From JBDTCS01 sp039923455 (GTDB taxonomy: Bacteria > Bacteroidota > Ignavibacteria > Palsa-1295), in contig JBDTCS010000137.1 in assembly GCA_039923455.1 (NCBI GenBank), positions 1-6,806 of the forward strand: a stretch of DNA of 6,806 nucleotides, written 5' to 3'. A program made the translations under genes and the position numbers. The notes below the pieces were generated by a model that was given only the letters and a program-made list of their open reading frames with translations, did no database searches and was not told where the DNA came from. Each line of letters opens with the position of its first letter. Position 1 is the stretch's first letter. Positions 6,599 through 6,806 of this stretch are shown here, piece after piece.

Positions 6599-6806
6599 TC
6601 TGCTTGTGCACGTGGCGAACTTTGGCAAGTGAGTCCTTCGAGAGAGAGTCTTTCTTTATAATACTCTGTACCGAATCTACCGTCCGCAAGGAGTCTGTGT
6701 GATGAATCGAATCGAGAATGACAAGCGAATCTCTTCGGAGCGCTGCACTATCGAATTGCGCAAGATGTACCTGTGGTTCTTTAATAATCATCTCCAATTC
6801 CTTGGG
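6594..6806 (-). CDS. C-terminal tail of an unidentified Asp-Ser-rich protein (cut by window edge)
   Basis: On the minus strand the frame is open from the right edge to TGA at 6596-6594, giving 70 residues; the N-terminal part lies beyond the window. An internal TTG (6797) or ATG (6791) could be a start, but because the frame continues to the edge I treat it as the end of a longer protein. The tail has seven Asp-Ser steps (DSAALRR, DSLVIL, DSIHHT, DSLRTV, DSVQSIIKK, DSLSK, DSLAK) spaced mostly 5-7 residues apart, and finishes with a basic VRHVHKQK. Such DSL-rich, charged, low-complexity linkers and tails are frequent in Bacteroidota envelope proteins, which suggests but does not prove a periplasmic or lipoprotein setting. 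No family was recognised. The gene converges on the antiporter across a 62-base gap filled by the 16-bp repeats. Confidence 0.6.
   Translation of the reverse strand, partial: PKELEMIIKEPQVHLAQFDSAALRRDSLVILDSIHHTDSLRTVDSVQSIIKKDSLSKDSLAKVRHVHKQK

Overview
The window most likely comes from a bacterium of the Bacteroidota/Ignavibacteria/Kapabacteria branch of the FCB group. Three things point there. One gene ends in a type IX secretion (T9SS) C-terminal sorting domain. A secreted gene encodes an outer-membrane beta-barrel of the OMP_b-brl style. An exact TAnnTTTG -7 promoter box, typical of these phyla, lies before that gene. Base composition is close to balanced, and most genes lack a strong Shine-Dalgarno sequence. 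Phylum-level placement is inference.

Layout. Positions 1-1350 (minus strand) hold the first 450 codons of a large MmeI-like class I SAM-dependent DNA N6-adenine methyltransferase, cut by the left window edge. A gene-poor spacer follows (1351-2122) and contains a well-formed multi-stem inverted repeat at 1713-1771. At 2123-3397 (plus) is a T9SS cargo protein with signal peptide, an N-terminal beta-sandwich-like region and a type A sorting domain. Behind it, 3398-4041 looks like a gene graveyard. It holds an N-terminally truncated beta-barrel fragment (about 3512-3871), then what I read as a frameshifted remnant of a second T9SS sorting domain (about 3873-4041). At 4164-4856 (plus) is an intact outer-membrane beta-barrel protein.

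The right part is built around an intact CPA1/NhaP-type Na+/H+ antiporter (5269-6531, plus). Two unrelated short tandem-repeat arrays bracket it: eight 15-bp units upstream (5062-5181 plus a partial unit) and three 16-bp units just after its stop (6546-6593 plus a partial unit). The downstream array fills the gap to a convergent minus-strand gene (6594-6806), of which only a Asp-Ser-rich C-terminal tail is visible.

The genes do not form an obvious operon or a recognisable multi-gene system. The methyltransferase points to restriction-modification or another defence role, but its partners, if any, lie outside the window. The T9SS cargo, barrel and antiporter are cell-envelope functions that sit next to each other without clear functional coupling. 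The most unusual signals are the decayed sorting domain, the tandem arrays around the antiporter and the intergenic folded element. I see no convincing new multi-gene system.
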